Of a DNA stretch of 42,977 nucleotides, positions 19,318-26,042 are shown piece after piece. Source of the stretch: Candidatus Ornithoclostridium excrementipullorum. Lineage in GTDB: Bacteria > Bacillota > Clostridia > Christensenellales > UBA3700. The translations under genes were made by a program, and so were the position numbers. Within the stretch, counting starts at the first letter, position 1. Each line of letters begins with the position of its first letter. Location: the NCBI GenBank assembly GCA_018716085.1, contig DVKK01000009.1, positions 1 through 42,977 of the forward strand. Reading direction: 5' to 3'. A model generated the notes under the pieces. That model did not search any database. It had not been told where the DNA came from and saw nothing but the letters and a program-made list of their open reading frames with translations.

Positions 19318-19536
19318 TCAGAATTCCGATCTTCCGATAAGATAATCCACCGTTACGTCGAAAAAATCGGCGACTTTCCACAGACTTTCTATGCTCGGTT
19401 CTTTTTTGCCGTTAAGCCAGTTGCAGATCGTGCTTTGACTGATACCCAGCCTTTTTGCGAGAGCGTACTGGGTCAGACCGTGCGCTTCCATCAGATAACG
19501 GATCCTGGGTACGACCAAAATATCTTTTTGCTCCAT
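19318..19536 (-). CDS. Xre/Cro-type helix-turn-helix repressor
   Basis: A 72-residue single-domain regulator. LTQYALAKRLGISQSTICNWLNGKKEPS (about 21-48) is a canonical HTH_3 motif, and VADFFDVTVDYLIGRSEF is the typical end of such small proteins. The start is ATG 19536; the frame is open further upstream but the longer reading runs antisense through the divergent gene. It is divergent from the large membrane protein at 19628, with 91 bases between them packed with palindromes, so it most likely represses that gene and itself. No effector domain is present, so its signal is unknown. Confidence 0.9.
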   Translation of the reverse strand: MEQKDILVVPRIRYLMEAHGLTQYALAKRLGISQSTICNWLNGKKEPSIESLWKVADFFDVTVDYLIGRSEF

Positions 19537-19540
19537 ATCG

Positions 19541-19599
19541 TTGACATTATATGTCTTTGGAGATATAATATCCTTGAATACTTGTCCAAGGGCAAGTAT
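19541..19599 (+). promoter_or_regulatory. Promoter with three dyad operators between the Xre gene and the membrane protein
   Basis: TTGACA (19541-19546), 17-base spacer, TATAAT (19564-19569), perfect consensus for the plus-strand gene. Three inverted repeats overlap it: GACAT-TAT-ATGTC (19543-19555) on the -35, GATAT-A-ATATC (19562-19572) on the -10, and ATACTTG-8-CAAGTAT (19578-19599) just past the start. The last, with a CC/GG inner match, is the best candidate operator; binding there would block transcription. Confidence 0.75.
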
Positions 19600-19627
19600 A
19601 TCGAAACGTAAAGGCAGGAGAGGAGAT

Positions 19628-21532
19628 ATGGACGAGCTTAAAGAATTGGAGTCGGAGCGCAAAAAACTGATCGTCAAAACCGTATTGTCGGTAGCGTCGT
19701 ATGCTTTCGGCATTGTGTTTTTTACAATGCAGATGGATATCGGCATGAAAGTGATATTCGGTCTTTTGTTCTGCGGATTGCCTTTTGCGCTGGGGTACAA
19801 CTCGCGCAAAATGGACAAATTGACCAAGAAAGCGCAGGACAAGGGCGTTGCCGTAGTCGTTGTAAAACAAAAACGTAAAGGATTGCTGAGGAAGATCCTG
19901 ACCGCGGTGTTGGGGCTTGCTTGCGGGATCGTCGCCACGCCGTATCTGGTCGTGAAAAATATCATGGCGATCGTTGCCGATTCCAAGAGGATAAAGGAAT
20001 TGCGGAGCGGAGGCAATATGTCGGGAGAGGCTCTGCAATCGGCGACGGTTGCGACTGCGTCTGCAGAAAGCGGGATAGCTGCCGCCACAGACGGAACGGC
20101 GGCGCCGACGGACGGGATCGCGCAGCAGAACACATATCTGATGCAGCAGTTGCAGCAACAGCAGCAGGCTGCGCAGGAAGCGGAAAACAGAAGAAAAAGA
20201 TCCGTCATTATAAGAGTAGTCGTCACGTTGGTATCGTTGGCGGTCTTTGTGGCAGTCCCGTTCCTTACGCCCGAGATAATACAGTGGGTCTCGGAGAGGA
20301 ACGAAAGAAAGGCGGAAGAGGCGCAAGCCGAGGCTATCGCGGCAATGTTCGGAAGCGACGCATATGTCTCGCGGATTTCGGTAGGGATGTCGTCAGGCGA
20401 CGTGAACGAGATATTCAGGGAGAAAGACGAGCAAGACAATACTTGGGAAGCAAGGCTTGAGTCTTCCGAATATGCTTATATCGGAAAGGACGGCGAATTG
20501 ACCTTCGGAGGCAGGAGTTCCGGGAGATTGTCGTATCAATATTACTATCCCGAGGAATATGTGCAAAGAATAGAAGAGATAAAGTCCTTGGTCGGAGACG
20601 ACTGGCGTGCGAACATATCGGGTTATTACACGACGGACGAAGCCGAACGGAGCAAAATAGAGGCGTTTTTGACGGGAGTACACACGGAAATAGTCGTTAC
20701 GTACAGAGATTCCGCCGTCGCCTGCGTCATGCTGGACAAAGCGGCGCCCGCGTCGGCGACTGCCGAAAGACAAAAAAAGGAACTTGTCAATCTCAGCGTC
20801 AGCAGAGCTTATTTTATCGAGGGCATACCCGAGGCGTATATCAGCTATACCGCGAGGTTCGCGGACGGGAGCTTCATCAGAGCGGAAACCGCCGTTCCCT
20901 GCGAAGTCCCGTCGTCTGGCGAAGCGACCGTGACCTGGTCGGACGCTTTTTACGACGGATACAGCGTACGGATAACCGAAACGAGAGAGAGCGACAGCGC
21001 TTATACGAGCGATAACGGCGTTTTATCGATCTATTCGGGAACCCTATACGTTTTCGAAGGCTCCGGAACAAGTAACGCATACGAGTCGTTTTCCAGATAT
21101 GTGAAAAAGCTCGTGGTATACGACGGAGCGAGTATAGCCGGCGGAACGTATGCGTTCCCCGCGCTCGAAGAGGTCGAGTTATCCGACGGATACGGCAGTT
21201 TACCCGCGGCGATCCTAAAAGGATCGAAGTTCTACCTGAACGACGCAAACTGGGAAGGAGACTGTCTGTATGCGGGAAATACGCTCGTCGGACTCAGGGA
21301 GAACGTTGCGTCCGTAAAGATAAAGGATGGTACGAAAAGGATAGCGGAAAACCTTTTCAATATGGAAGAATTGTCGGAACTGTTCATCCCCGAAAGCATT
21401 CAGGACATGAGGGGTTGCAGCTATAACAAGAATTCCGATCTGCGAATAACGTACGCCGGATCCGAAGAACAATGGGAACAGGTCAAACGCAGTTTCAGTA
21501 TAGATGAAGAGAACCTTACGTTTTTGAAGTAA
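19628..21532 (+). CDS. Multi-pass membrane protein with BspA-like C-terminal leucine-rich repeat
   Basis: A 634-residue protein. Predicted membrane segments lie near 16-34, 40-57, 90-110 and 192-215. Between the third and fourth is a linker with a poly-Gln run (QQLQQQQQ, 173-180). The part after 220 is predicted extracytoplasmic. Its last 150 residues look like a degenerate BspA/Treponema-type LRR (AGNTLVGLRENVASVKIKDGTKRIAE, then LFIPESIQDM and an ITYAGSEEQWEQVK ending, the usual I.Y.GT..QW cap). The start is ATG 19628 after GGAGAGGAG; the frame is open to 19541 but that overlaps the promoter. Poly-Gln and BspA-like ends suggest an envelope interaction protein. It is controlled by the divergent Xre gene (inference). 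No enzyme motif. Confidence 0.7.
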   Translation: MDELKELESERKKLIVKTVLSVASYAFGIVFFTMQMDIGMKVIFGLLFCGLPFALGYNSRKMDKLTKKAQDKGVAVVVVKQKRKGLLRKILTAVLGLACGIVATPYLVVKNIMAIVADSKRIKELRSGGNMSGEALQSATVATASAESGIAAATDGTAAPTDGIAQQNTYLMQQLQQQQQAAQEAENRRKRSVIIRVVVTLVSLAVFVAVPFLTPEIIQWVSERNERKAEEAQAEAIAAMFGSDAYVSRISVGMSSGDVNEIFREKDEQDNTWEARLESSEYAYIGKDGELTFGGRSSGRLSYQYYYPEEYVQRIEEIKSLVGDDWRANISGYYTTDEAERSKIEAFLTGVHTEIVVTYRDSAVACVMLDKAAPASATAERQKKELVNLSVSRAYFIEGIPEAYISYTARFADGSFIRAETAVPCEVPSSGEATVTWSDAFYDGYSVRITETRESDSAYTSDNGVLSIYSGTLYVFEGSGTSNAYESFSRYVKKLVVYDGASIAGGTYAFPALEEVELSDGYGSLPAAILKGSKFYLNDANWEGDCLYAGNTLVGLRENVASVKIKDGTKRIAENLFNMEELSELFIPESIQDMRGCSYNKNSDLRITYAGSEEQWEQVKRSFSIDEENLTFLK

Positions 21533-21558
21533 ACTCGTTCGCAAACCGAACGCGATCC

Positions 21559-21590
21559 GAAAGAAAGGGCTTTACACCCTTTCTTTTCGC
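21559..21590 (+). terminator. Terminator of the membrane-protein gene
   Basis: GAAAGAAAGGG pairs with CCCTTTCTTTTC around CTTTACA, and the 3' arm is itself T-rich. It sits 27 bases past the stop at 21532. Between here and 21704 I see no gene. Confidence 0.75.
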
Positions 21591-21704
21591 GTTTTCGGAC
21601 CGTTTCCGCCGTCCGCTCGCGGCGGGACGGAGCGGAGATCGGGGATAGGTCGGCGCTTTTTCGTACCGTTTGTGTAAATATTGGGAAAAATTTCGGTTTC
21701 GGTC

Positions 21705-21733
21705 TTGAAATCACGTCAGCCTTGTGCAATAAT
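21705..21733 (+). promoter_or_regulatory. Promoter of the ene-reductase/aconitase-X operon
   Basis: TTGAAA (21705-21710), 17-base spacer, AATAAT (21728-21733). It gives a leader of about 170 bases, unusually long for this genome. A second TATAAT at 21823-21828 lacks a matching -35 and sits directly before the leader terminator. Confidence 0.7.
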
Positions 21734-21750
21734 GGAAGAAAGGATAAGGG

Positions 21751-21788
21751 AGACGCCGCCGTGAACGGCAGGGCGTGCGACAGCGCCC
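21751..21788 (+). promoter_or_regulatory. Paired hairpins in the ene-reductase/aconitase-X leader
   Basis: GCCG (21755-21758) with CGGC (21766-21769), then GGGCGT (21771-21776) with GCGCCC (21783-21788) around the hexaloop GCGACA. The loop does not fit the ANTAR A1/G4 rule. With the terminator at 21830 these make a structured leader of a class I cannot name. Confidence 0.45.
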
Positions 21789-21829
21789 GCAAACGTTAAA
21801 ATTTTAACACCGATACGAGAATATAATAG

Positions 21830-21876
21830 GGCGCAGTCTTACGTTATCCCGACGGACGGACTGCGCCGTTCTTTTA
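21830..21876 (+). terminator. Leader terminator (attenuator) of the ene-reductase/aconitase-X operon
   Basis: GGCGCAGTC (21830-21838) pairs perfectly with GACTGCGCC (21859-21867) around a 20-base loop, followed by GTTCTTTT. It lies upstream of the first gene and after the promoter, so it points to control by conditional termination; it could alternatively be an unrelated inverted repeat. Confidence 0.65.
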
Positions 21877-21912
21877 CCGATAATAAACAGAAAGCGAGGA
21901 GGATCAGCGCTT

Positions 21913-23967
21913 ATGGATAAAAAATACGAAGCTCTGTTCACGCCGTGGAAGATACGCGACGTGGAGATCAAAAACCGTATCGTGCTGTGCCCTATGGGAG
22001 GCACGTCGCTGTTCGGCTGGATGGAGCCCAACCACTTCGATAAAGAAGCGGCAAACTTCTTTATGCAGAGGGCGAAACAGAACGTCGGACTCATCATTCC
22101 GGGCATAGCGCCTCTTCGCGATACGATCGGAGGACGCTGGCTGTATCAGAACAAGAAGATGTTCGCGCAGCTCAAAGAGTACATGACCGAACTGCATAAG
22201 ACGGGCGCGAAACTGTTCGTACAGCTCACGGCGGGCTTCGGCAGATCGTTCGCGATAACGGACGCATTGAAGATACTGCTCACGAACAAGACTCTGGGCA
22301 AGATCGTCAAGCCGATAATCGACGCCGAATATCTGTGCGCTTCGCCCAGCGAGCTCCCGTCGCGGTGGGCGGAGGACGTTATGTGCCGCGCGGTGACCGT
22401 GGACGAGATCAGACAGATGGTATACGCTTTCGGCGAGACGGCGAGGCTGTGTAAGGAAGCGGGAGTGGACGGCGTGGAGGTCCATGCGGTGCACGAAGGC
22501 TATCTGCTCGATCAGTTCACTCTCAAATACACCAACCGCAGAAAGGACGAATACGGCGGCAGTTTCGAGAACAGGTACCGTTTCCCCGTCGAGGTCGTAA
22601 GAGAGATCAAGTCGCGCTGCGGAGAGGATTATCCCGTTTCGCTGCGCTATTCCGTCATCAGCAAGACCAAAGATTTCTGCGTGGGCGCAATTCCGGGAGA
22701 AGAATACGTCGAAGTCGGCAGAGATATGGAAGAGAGCGAAAAAGCGGCAAAGTATTTGCAGGACGCGGGATACGATATGCTCAACGCCGACAACGGCACG
22801 TACGACGCGTGGTATTGGGCGCATCCGCCCGCATATATGCCGCTCAACTGCAATCTCGACGACGTCGCTCATATCAAAAAATTCGTCGATATCCCCGTAG
22901 TATGCGCGGGACGTATGGAACCGGATACCGCGTCGCAGGCGATAGCGGACGGAAGGATAGACGGCATGGGCGTGGCGCGGCAGTTCCTCACGGATCCCGA
23001 ATGGGTGACCAAGCTGATGGAGGGTCGCGAAGAGGATATCCAGCCCTGCATATGCTGTCACAACGCTTGCTTCGCAATGGCGCATTACAAGGGAGTGGCG
23101 AACGACGAGGCGTTCGACGACGTATCGCACATGGCGCGCTGCGCGCTCAATCCCCGCACGATGCAGGAGAAGAAATTCGAGATAAAGCCTGCCAGGAAGG
23201 TCAGGAAAGTCGCGGTCATAGGCGGCGGCATAGGCGGTATGGAAACTGCGAGGATCGCCGCCATGCGCGGGCACAAGGTCACGCTGTACGAAAAGAGCGA
23301 CCGCCTGGGCGGAGTCTTTATCGCGGCGGCGGCTCCCGATTTCAAGGAAAAGGACAAACGACTCATAGAATGGTACAAGCGGCAGCTGTCCAAATTGCCC
23401 GTCGAGATAAAATTCGGGACGGAGATCAAAGATCCTGCGGCGCTCGACGCGGACGTCGTGGTCGTCGCTACGGGCGCGAAGCCGCGCAGACTCAATACTC
23501 CCGGCATTGACAAGGCGATCGAGGCGATAGACTATCTCGAAGGCAAAAAGCCCGTCGGCGACAACGTAGTCGTCATCGGCGGAGGGCTTACCGGCTGCGA
23601 GATCGCCTACGACCTGTACAACAAGGGCAAGCATCCGGTGATAGTTGAGATGAAAAACGATCTGATCGCGGTGCGCGGAGTATGCCTTGCGAATTCGTCG
23701 TATCTGCGCGATTTCTTCAACGCCAAAAAAGTGCCCGTCTATCTCGAAAGCAAGGTGGAAGAGATCGGCGACAAAGAGGTGAAAGTAAAAGGCGCGGACG
23801 GCAAGATCGTGCGGATACCCGCAGACAGCGTGATAGTATCCGTGGGATACGTGCCCGATCCGCTCGCACCCGCGTCCCGCAAGGTGAAACTCGTGGGCGA
23901 CGCCGACGGAGTGGGCAATCTGCGTACCGTCGTATGGCGCGCATGGAAGGTCGCGGAAAGCATTTAG
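21913..23967 (+). CDS. NADH:flavin oxidoreductase / 2,4-dienoyl-CoA reductase-type ene-reductase
   Basis: A 684-residue three-part enzyme like FadH or BaiCD. Residues 1-370 form an old-yellow-enzyme FMN barrel (FTPWKIRDVEIKNRIV, GVEVHAVHEGYLLDQF, TNRRKDEYGGSFENRYRF). Cys379, Cys382 and Cys386, with Cys410 as the likely fourth, bind a [4Fe-4S] cluster. Residues from about 430 hold two Rossmann motifs, GGGIGGMETA for FAD and GGGLTGCEIA for NAD(P)H. It would pass electrons from NAD(P)H through FAD and Fe-S to FMN and reduce a C=C bond conjugated to a carbonyl. The substrate cannot be told from the sequence; the next two genes, a dehydratase pair, suggest it reduces a double bond made by dehydration. 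ATG is chosen after GAGGAGGATC. Confidence 0.88.
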   Translation: MDKKYEALFTPWKIRDVEIKNRIVLCPMGGTSLFGWMEPNHFDKEAANFFMQRAKQNVGLIIPGIAPLRDTIGGRWLYQNKKMFAQLKEYMTELHKTGAKLFVQLTAGFGRSFAITDALKILLTNKTLGKIVKPIIDAEYLCASPSELPSRWAEDVMCRAVTVDEIRQMVYAFGETARLCKEAGVDGVEVHAVHEGYLLDQFTLKYTNRRKDEYGGSFENRYRFPVEVVREIKSRCGEDYPVSLRYSVISKTKDFCVGAIPGEEYVEVGRDMEESEKAAKYLQDAGYDMLNADNGTYDAWYWAHPPAYMPLNCNLDDVAHIKKFVDIPVVCAGRMEPDTASQAIADGRIDGMGVARQFLTDPEWVTKLMEGREEDIQPCICCHNACFAMAHYKGVANDEAFDDVSHMARCALNPRTMQEKKFEIKPARKVRKVAVIGGGIGGMETARIAAMRGHKVTLYEKSDRLGGVFIAAAAPDFKEKDKRLIEWYKRQLSKLPVEIKFGTEIKDPAALDADVVVVATGAKPRRLNTPGIDKAIEAIDYLEGKKPVGDNVVVIGGGLTGCEIAYDLYNKGKHPVIVEMKNDLIAVRGVCLANSSYLRDFFNAKKVPVYLESKVEEIGDKEVKVKGADGKIVRIPADSVIVSVGYVPDPLAPASRKVKLVGDADGVGNLRTVVWRAWKVAESI

Positions 23968-23976
23968 GAGGCGAAT

Positions 23977-25269
23977 ATGGAGAATTTCGCAATGGAGCTC
24001 ACTCCCGAGCAGAGAGAGATAGCGGAAGGAAAGCAGGGCGAAGTAAAGGCGAAAGTCATGCGTACGCTGATCATGTTCGGCGAGATATTCGGAGCGAAAA
24101 GACTGATCCCCGTCACACACGCGCAGGGGCATCTCGTCACCAGCTTCGGGATCGGGCTTCTCAAACCGCTGTTCCGCACCATGGACGAGCTGATCTCGGA
24201 GGGATTGAAGGCGGAGGGCGGATTTACCGTCGATCCCAGACCCATCGATTACGCCAACGTCAAATGCGGCGTTCTGGACAAACTGGTCTTTTCAAAGATC
24301 ATGTATTCCCGTCAGGCGGACTACGAGCGTCAGCTCGTCGCCGTGGGGCTTACGGATAAAGACGCCTTTACCTGCACCTGTTATCTGCCCGAGGTGGGCA
24401 ACGTGCCCGCAAAGGGCGACGTGTTGTCCTGGGCGGAGTCGTCGGCGGTGGTATTCGCCAACTCGGTCCTGGGAGCGCGCTGCAACCGCAACAGCGGTAT
24501 GCTCGACCTCTTCGGCTCGATCGTGGGATACGTGCCCGATTTCGGACTTGTGACCGACGAGGGGCGGCGCGCGACGTGGAAAGTGTACGTCAGGACGACC
24601 GCAAGGCCCGAGGCGCAGATCCTGGGCAGCGCCGTCGGCATGAAGGTCATGGAAGACGTGCCGTATATCTTCGGGCTGGACGCATTCTTAGGCAGCGAGC
24701 TCACGGACGACGCTATCGCGTATCTCAAAGATTTCGGCGCGGCGACCGCCAGCAACGGAGCCGTCGGGTTGTACCATATCGACAATCTCACGCCCGAGGC
24801 GAAGGACCTGGGAGAAGCGTTGATCGCCGAAGACGCCAAGACGTACGTTATCGACGACGCGGAATTGGAGAGGGTCTACAGATCCTATCCGGTGATGTGG
24901 AAAGACGCGGGAGCAAAGCCGAAGCTGTGTTTCATAGGCTGTCCCCATCTGACGTACGGGCAGCTCGAAAAATGGACGGACGATATAGTCGGGACCCTTG
25001 CGGCGAAGGGCAGGAAAAAGGTCGCAGTGAGGACGGTGCTGTGCGCGGCGCCCGCAGTGGCGGAGAAGTTCCGCAGAAGCGGAAACTACGCCCGACTTAC
25101 GGCGACGGGCGCGACGCTTACGAGCATATGTCCGCTTATGTATACGAACAATCCGCTGACCAAGCGCATATCGATCGCGACGAGCAGCAACAAGCTGCGC
25201 ACCTATTCGGCGGCGAGATATTACAAAGACAGCGAGCTGCTGACTCTGATAAGCGGCGGGGAGGTGTGA
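23977..25269 (+). CDS. Aconitase X, catalytic (large) subunit
   Basis: A 430-residue DUF521/AcnX large subunit, here separate from its small subunit. Family landmarks: LTPEQREIAEGKQGE at the start, VTHAQGHL, the TCYLPEVGNVPAKGD loop, WAESSAVVFANSVLGARCNRN, GYVPDFGLVTDEGR, GCPHLTYGQL and SICP. Cys135 (or Cys133), Cys322 and Cys385 lie where the Fe-S or iron ligands are expected. Known AcnX proteins dehydrate small hydroxy acids: cis-3-hydroxy-L-proline in bacteria and mevalonate 5-phosphate in archaea. Which, if any, applies here is open. It starts 9 bases after the ene-reductase with AGGAGG, and its small subunit follows at once. Confidence 0.9.
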   Translation: MENFAMELTPEQREIAEGKQGEVKAKVMRTLIMFGEIFGAKRLIPVTHAQGHLVTSFGIGLLKPLFRTMDELISEGLKAEGGFTVDPRPIDYANVKCGVLDKLVFSKIMYSRQADYERQLVAVGLTDKDAFTCTCYLPEVGNVPAKGDVLSWAESSAVVFANSVLGARCNRNSGMLDLFGSIVGYVPDFGLVTDEGRRATWKVYVRTTARPEAQILGSAVGMKVMEDVPYIFGLDAFLGSELTDDAIAYLKDFGAATASNGAVGLYHIDNLTPEAKDLGEALIAEDAKTYVIDDAELERVYRSYPVMWKDAGAKPKLCFIGCPHLTYGQLEKWTDDIVGTLAAKGRKKVAVRTVLCAAPAVAEKFRRSGNYARLTATGATLTSICPLMYTNNPLTKRISIATSSNKLRTYSAARYYKDSELLTLISGGEV

Positions 25270-25270
25270 T

Positions 25271-25711
25271 ATGAAAGTGTTCAAGGGCAGAGCCGTCGCG
25301 GGCGGAAACTGGAAAGGAGAAGCCGTTGTATCCAAGGCGGGCGTCAACACCCTCGCGACGTTCCAGAAAAGCGCGATGGCGAACGCCAAAGAAGTCGTGG
25401 CGGCGGATCAGAACAATCCCGATATTTACGGCAAGATCATCACGGGCATGGCGCTGTGCCTTCCCATCACGATCGGTTCGACGACGGGAGGACTGGTCAT
25501 CCAGACCGTATGCGCAATGGGCATCAACCCCGCGTGTTTCCTGTTTTCGAAGCATATAGACAGTCTTGCCGCAAGCGGGATAGTCCTGGCGAGGATATGG
25601 GAAAACAGTTCCGTGATCGCCGTGGACGGATTGGGCGACGAATTTCTGGAAAGCGTGAAGACGGGAGATACGGTCGAGGTCAAAGAGAACGGGGAAGTAA
25701 TAGTCTACTGA
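25271..25711 (+). CDS. Aconitase X, small (swivel) subunit
   Basis: A 146-residue DUF126 protein, the swivel domain of AcnX. It starts MKVFKGRAVAGGNWKGEAVVSK (a beta-barrel edge with the usual KG.A..G..eGeAlvs pattern). The active-site Ser region is ITIGSTTGGLVIQTVCAMGINP, which aligns with the family's GRGSSSG...L..LG.aP, though the loop GSTTGG differs from the usual GSSSG. It ends VKTGDTVEVKENGEVIVY. One base separates it from the catalytic subunit, as expected for an obligate heterodimer. It is the last gene of the operon; a terminator follows 47 bases later. Confidence 0.9.
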   Translation: MKVFKGRAVAGGNWKGEAVVSKAGVNTLATFQKSAMANAKEVVAADQNNPDIYGKIITGMALCLPITIGSTTGGLVIQTVCAMGINPACFLFSKHIDSLAASGIVLARIWENSSVIAVDGLGDEFLESVKTGDTVEVKENGEVIVY

Positions 25712-25757
25712 CTTTGCCGTCCGTAGTTGATAACGCAAAAACCGAAAACATATTACG

Positions 25758-25786
25758 AAAAAGGGCGGATTTCCGTCCTTTTTCTT
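25758..25786 (+). terminator. Terminator of the aconitase-X operon
   Basis: AAAAAGGGCGGA pairs with TCCGTCCTTTTT (one G-U) with a 2-base T-T apex that will open in practice; T-run at 25779-25783. From 25787 to 25941 the sequence holds no gene or signal I can support. Confidence 0.85.
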
Positions 25787-25941
25787 ATTTACGTGAACGG
25801 AATACGGGCAAGGCCGCATCGAAAGCGCCGCCTTATCGGGAACCGCGTCGCAGGCGGCGTTACGATCCGTTCGGGCGCGGCGATGCGCGCGAATACGCGG
25901 TATAGCGCCATTCTTCGCGCGGCGCGCTCCTCCGATTATGC

Positions 25942-25970
25942 TTGACTGAAAGCGCGGGCTGTGCTAATAT
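25942..25970 (+). promoter_or_regulatory. Sigma-A promoter of secA
   Basis: TTGACT (25942-25947), 17-base spacer, TAATAT (25965-25970). Start expected near 25977. Confidence 0.8.
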
Positions 25971-25979
25971 GTTTAAGCA

Positions 25980-26025
25980 CGGTATTTTAGTTATAAATAT
26001 ATTATTGCGCAGTCGCGCGATACCG
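25980..26025 (+). other. Stem-loop in the secA leader
   Basis: CGGTAT (25980-25985) pairs with ATACCG (26020-26025); inside it GCGC-AGTC-GCGC (26007-26018) forms a second stem. The 5' end of the transcript is thus closed into one structure that stops before the ribosome site (GAGAGGTG). No U-tract, so not a terminator. It may stabilise the mRNA. Confidence 0.4.
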
Positions 26026-26042
26026 ATGCCGAGAGGTGAAAA

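Noticed and set aside
21771..21788. Hexaloop hairpin in the ene-reductase leader as an ANTAR site
   Set aside because: The loop GCGACA has G at position 1 and A at position 4, the reverse of the rule, and it does not overlap the terminator arm at 21830.
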